Shown: positions 61,833-64,000 of the stretch, piece by piece
Numbering within the stretch: position 1 is the first letter of the stretch
Layout of the letters: each line of letters opens with the position of its first letter
Assembly (NCBI RefSeq): GCF_001884735.1
Contig: NZ_MJAP01000001.1
Coordinates: 186,001 to 250,000 of the forward strand
Reading direction: 5' to 3'
Source of the DNA: Natronohydrobacter thiooxidans
GTDB lineage: Bacteria; Pseudomonadota; Alphaproteobacteria; Rhodobacterales; Rhodobacteraceae
Length of the DNA: 64,000 bases
Made by a program: the position numbers and the translations under genes
Notes under the pieces: model-generated
Databases searched by the model: none
Told to the model about the DNA's origin: nothing
The model's input: the letters and a program-made list of their open reading frames with translations, nothing else

Positions 61833-63152
61833 TCAGATATCGAGCGTGTTTTCGCGTTCCCAGCGGCTGAAATGCGACACGAAGGAGTTCCATTCCTGAC
61901 GCTTCAGTTTCAGGAAAGCCTGCGAGAATTCGGTGCCCATCATCTCCATCAATTCCGGGTCGGCCTCATAGGCGCGCAGCGCATCAAGCAGGTTCAAAGG
62001 CAGTTTCGGGGCGCCTTCGACCTTGTGACCTTCGGCATACATGTCGATATCCCAGCGCTTGCCCGGATCGGCCTTCGAGTGAATCCCGCTCATGCCTGCT
62101 GCGATGATCACCGCTTGCAGCAGATAGGGGTTAGCCGCGCCATCGGGCAGGCGCAGTTCGAACCGGCCCGGACCGGGCACGCGCACCATATGGGTGCGGT
62201 TATTGCCCGTCCATGTCACAGAATTGGGTGCCCAGGTCGCGCCCGAGATCGTGCGCGGGGCGTTGATGCGCTTGTAGCTGTTCACTGTGGGGTTGGTGAT
62301 CGCGGCCAAGGCGCTCGCGTGTTTCATGATGCCGCCCAGGAAATGCGCGCCTTGCTGTGACAGGCCCAGTTCGCTGGTGGGGCCAACCCCCTTATCCGTG
62401 GCGAAAGCGTTCTTGCCTGCATCATCCCAGACCGAGACATGCACATGGCAGCCATTGCCGGTCAGGCCCTGAATGGGTTTGGGCATGAATGTCGCGCGGA
62501 AGCCATGCGCCTCTGCCACCGATTTGACCATGAACTTGAAGAAACTGTGCCGGTCGGCGGTCACAAGGGCATGGTCGAAATCCCAGTTCATCTCGAACTG
62601 GCCATTCGCGTCCTCGTGGTCGTTCTGATAGGGTTTCCAGCCCATGTCGAGCATATAGTCGCAAATCTCGCGCACCACGTCATAGCGGCGCATGATGGCC
62701 TGCTGGTCATAGCAGGGCTTGGCGGCGTTGTCATAAGGGTCGGAGATCTGTGTCCCGTCCGGGGTCAGCAGGAAGAACTCGGCCTCGATCCCGGTCTTGA
62801 CATGCAGACCTTCTTTCGCAGCTTCGGCGATCTGGCGGCGCAGCACATTGCGCGGGGCTTGCCCCACATCCTGGCCTTCCATGACGCAATCGGCCGCGAC
62901 CCAGGCAACTTCGGGTTTCCACGGGATCTGGATGACCGAGGCGGGGTCCGGCACGGCGAGCATGTCGGGATGCGCGGGCGTGAGGTCTAGCCATGTGGCG
63001 AAACCCGCGAAACCGGCCCCGTCTTCCTGCATGTCGGCAATGGCCTGTGTCGGCACCAGTTTCGCGCGCTGGCCGCCGAAAAGGTCGGTAAAGGAAATCA
63101 TGAAATACTTGATGCCGCGTTCTTTTGCGTAGGCTTCGAGATCGAGTGTCAT
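61833..63152 (-). CDS. glnT: Type III glutamine synthetase, GlnT / gamma-glutamylmethylamide synthetase-like
   Basis: 439 residues, glutamine-synthetase fold: TGIEAEFFLL metal ligands, NDHEDANGQFEMNW, GNGCHVHVSVWD, TNPTVNSYKRINAP and RFELRLPDG. This compact form without the adenylylation loop is shared by rhizobial GlnT and by GmaS, which ligates methylamine to glutamate. Head-to-tail behind an FMN glutamate-synthase-domain gene (leftward), as in both glxBCD-glnT and mgs-gmaS loci. I cannot decide between ammonia and methylamine as substrate. Confidence 0.85.
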   Translation of the reverse strand: MTLDLEAYAKERGIKYFMISFTDLFGGQRAKLVPTQAIADMQEDGAGFAGFATWLDLTPAHPDMLAVPDPASVIQIPWKPEVAWVAADCVMEGQDVGQAPRNVLRRQIAEAAKEGLHVKTGIEAEFFLLTPDGTQISDPYDNAAKPCYDQQAIMRRYDVVREICDYMLDMGWKPYQNDHEDANGQFEMNWDFDHALVTADRHSFFKFMVKSVAEAHGFRATFMPKPIQGLTGNGCHVHVSVWDDAGKNAFATDKGVGPTSELGLSQQGAHFLGGIMKHASALAAITNPTVNSYKRINAPRTISGATWAPNSVTWTGNNRTHMVRVPGPGRFELRLPDGAANPYLLQAVIIAAGMSGIHSKADPGKRWDIDMYAEGHKVEGAPKLPLNLLDALRAYEADPELMEMMGTEFSQAFLKLKRQEWNSFVSHFSRWERENTLDI

Positions 63153-63188
63153 TTGGTCCCCATTGGTCGCGTGTTCTTGATGTGAAAG

Positions 63189-63216
63189 CGCGGGCCAGAC
63201 CCTCGTCTGACCCGCG
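63189..63216 (-). terminator. Intercistronic hairpin between FMN glutamate-synthase-like gene and glnT
   Basis: On the minus strand, arms CGCGGGTCAGAC and GTCTGGCCCGCG (one G-T pair) enclose a 4-base loop, followed by CTTTC. It could partly stop transcription or protect the upstream mRNA, giving unequal expression of the two genes. Confidence 0.5.
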
Positions 63217-63224
63217 TCATGATC

Positions 63225-64000
63225 TCAGTAGCCTGATCCCGGTTTGCCCGGATACCAATCAGTGCCAGCGAGCGGCACCTGTGCCATTGCGGCGGCTTCC
63301 ATGGTCAGGGCGCACAGGTCTTCGGGTTCGAGATTGTGCAGATGGTTGTGCCCGCAGGCGCGCGCGATGGTTTGCGCTTCCAGCGTCATCACTTTCAGAT
63401 AGTTGCGCAAACGGCGACCGGCCTCGACCGGGTCCAGCCGGGCAGCAAGTTCCGGGTCTTGCGTGGTAATGCCGGCCGGGTCACGGCCTTCGTGCCAGTC
63501 GTCATAAGCGCCGGTGGTGGTGCCGAGTTTTTGGTACTCGGATTCCCATCTTGGGTCATTGTCACCCAATGCGATCAGGGCGGCCGTGCCAATAGCAACC
63601 GCATCCGCGCCCAGTGCCAGCGCCTTGGCCACATCGGCCCCGGTGCGGATCCCGCCCGAGACAATCAGCTGCACCTCGCGATGCATGCCCAGATCCTGCA
63701 GCGCGCGCACGGCGGGGCGGATACAGGCAAGGATCGGCAGGCCGACATGCTCGATGAACACGTCCTGCGTGGCTGCCGTGCCGCCCTGCATGCCGTCCAG
63801 CACCACGACATCGGCCCCGGCCTTCACGGCAAGCGCCGTGTCGTAATAGGGGCGCGTGCCGCCAACCTTTACATAGATCGGGACTTGCCAGCCGGTGATT
63901 TCGCGCAGTTCCAGGATCTTGATTTCCAGATCATCCGGGCCGGTCCAGTCGGGATGGCGGCAGGCGGAACGCTGGTCAATACCCTTGGGCAGGGTGCGCA
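63225..64000 (-). CDS. FMN-binding glutamate synthase family protein (GlxD / MgsC-like), 5' end cut
   Basis: The visible C-terminal 258 residues are the FMN/Fe-S TIM-barrel of glutamate-synthase-like proteins: VPIYVKVGGTRPYYDTALAV, ADVVVLDGMQGGTAATQ, LIVSGGIRTGADVAKALALGADAV and a cysteine-poor tail. The N-terminus lies beyond 64000. In stand-alone form it is one subunit of a three-part amidotransferase / GXGXG / FMN set, either GlxBCD or N-methylglutamate synthase MgsABC. The other subunits would be just outside the window. Confidence 0.85.
   Translation of the reverse strand, partial: RTLPKGIDQRSACRHPDWTGPDDLEIKILELREITGWQVPIYVKVGGTRPYYDTALAVKAGADVVVLDGMQGGTAATQDVFIEHVGLPILACIRPAVRALQDLGMHREVQLIVSGGIRTGADVAKALALGADAVAIGTAALIALGDNDPRWESEYQKLGTTTGAYDDWHEGRDPAGITTQDPELAARLDPVEAGRRLRNYLKVMTLEAQTIARACGHNHLHNLEPEDLCALTMEAAAMAQVPLAGTDWYPGKPGSGY

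Noticed and set aside
61833..63152. Firm naming as gamma-glutamylmethylamide synthetase
   Set aside because: GmaS and GlnT share the visible motifs; without a phylogeny or the neighbouring subunits the substrate cannot be fixed.

Overview
The window looks like chromosomal DNA of a Rhodobacteraceae (Roseobacter/Rhodobacter group) alphaproteobacterium. The evidence is the high GC content and strong GC3 bias, an L-malyl-CoA/beta-methylmalyl-CoA lyase of the Rhodobacter Mcl1 type, MipZ in place of MinD, a cysteine-free L31, aerobic HemF, several GcvT/DMGDH-type proteins, and a short intergenic tract of the 'cccagagtattt...gatgaa' kind that I associate with this family. I cannot fix the genus. Gene density is high, and most genes sit in short operons with 4-bp ATGA overlaps. 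No prophage, intact insertion sequence, CRISPR array or rRNA operon is visible.

Layout: 1-8.7 kb holds cardiolipin synthase (cut by the window edge), a CPBP protease, accD-folC, panC-panB, hemF, an HD phosphohydrolase and an SDR dehydrogenase. 8.7-13.4 kb is a BMP/nucleoside-type ABC importer, followed by dnaE (13.5-17 kb), mcl1 and an aquaporin. 19.1-24 kb is dgcN-dgcA-ilvD-dat, which joins a D-glutamate catabolism pair to a D-amino-acid transaminase. 24-30 kb holds small membrane and DUF proteins, pyruvate kinase, ribosomal proteins L35, L20, L19 and L31, and mipZ. 30.3-36.9 kb has an SLT lipoprotein and the flagellar set motB-flgE-flgK-flgL-flgI. 37-39.6 kb is a dimethylglycine-dehydrogenase-like flavoprotein.

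The most interesting region is 39.6-46 kb. A cobalamin riboswitch precedes two candidate small ORFs, a protein with a degenerate CbiX-like half and a [2Fe-2S] ferredoxin half, and a complete Dpp/Nik-type ABC importer with a fused double ATPase. This is probably a cobalt or corrinoid-precursor uptake system. 46-55.6 kb then carries tRNA-Arg(UCU), L28, meaB, S15, an RTX protein, the dxs-ispA-xseB-deacetylase operon, AMP nucleosidase and an HU protein. 55.7-58.8 kb has two metallo-beta-lactamase-fold proteins (one with a ruined HxHxDH motif) and an M20 amidohydrolase.

The right end (58.9-64 kb) carries a DUF1989-GcvT fusion with a truncated hemoglobin. Convergent to it are a GlnT/GMAS-type glutamine synthetase and an FMN glutamate-synthase-domain protein that runs off the end. 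Together with the DMGDH-like protein this suggests use of methylated nitrogen compounds through folate one-carbon units. Mcl1 and MeaB point to B12-dependent ethylmalonyl-CoA/methylmalonyl-CoA metabolism, which fits a B12-controlled uptake locus.
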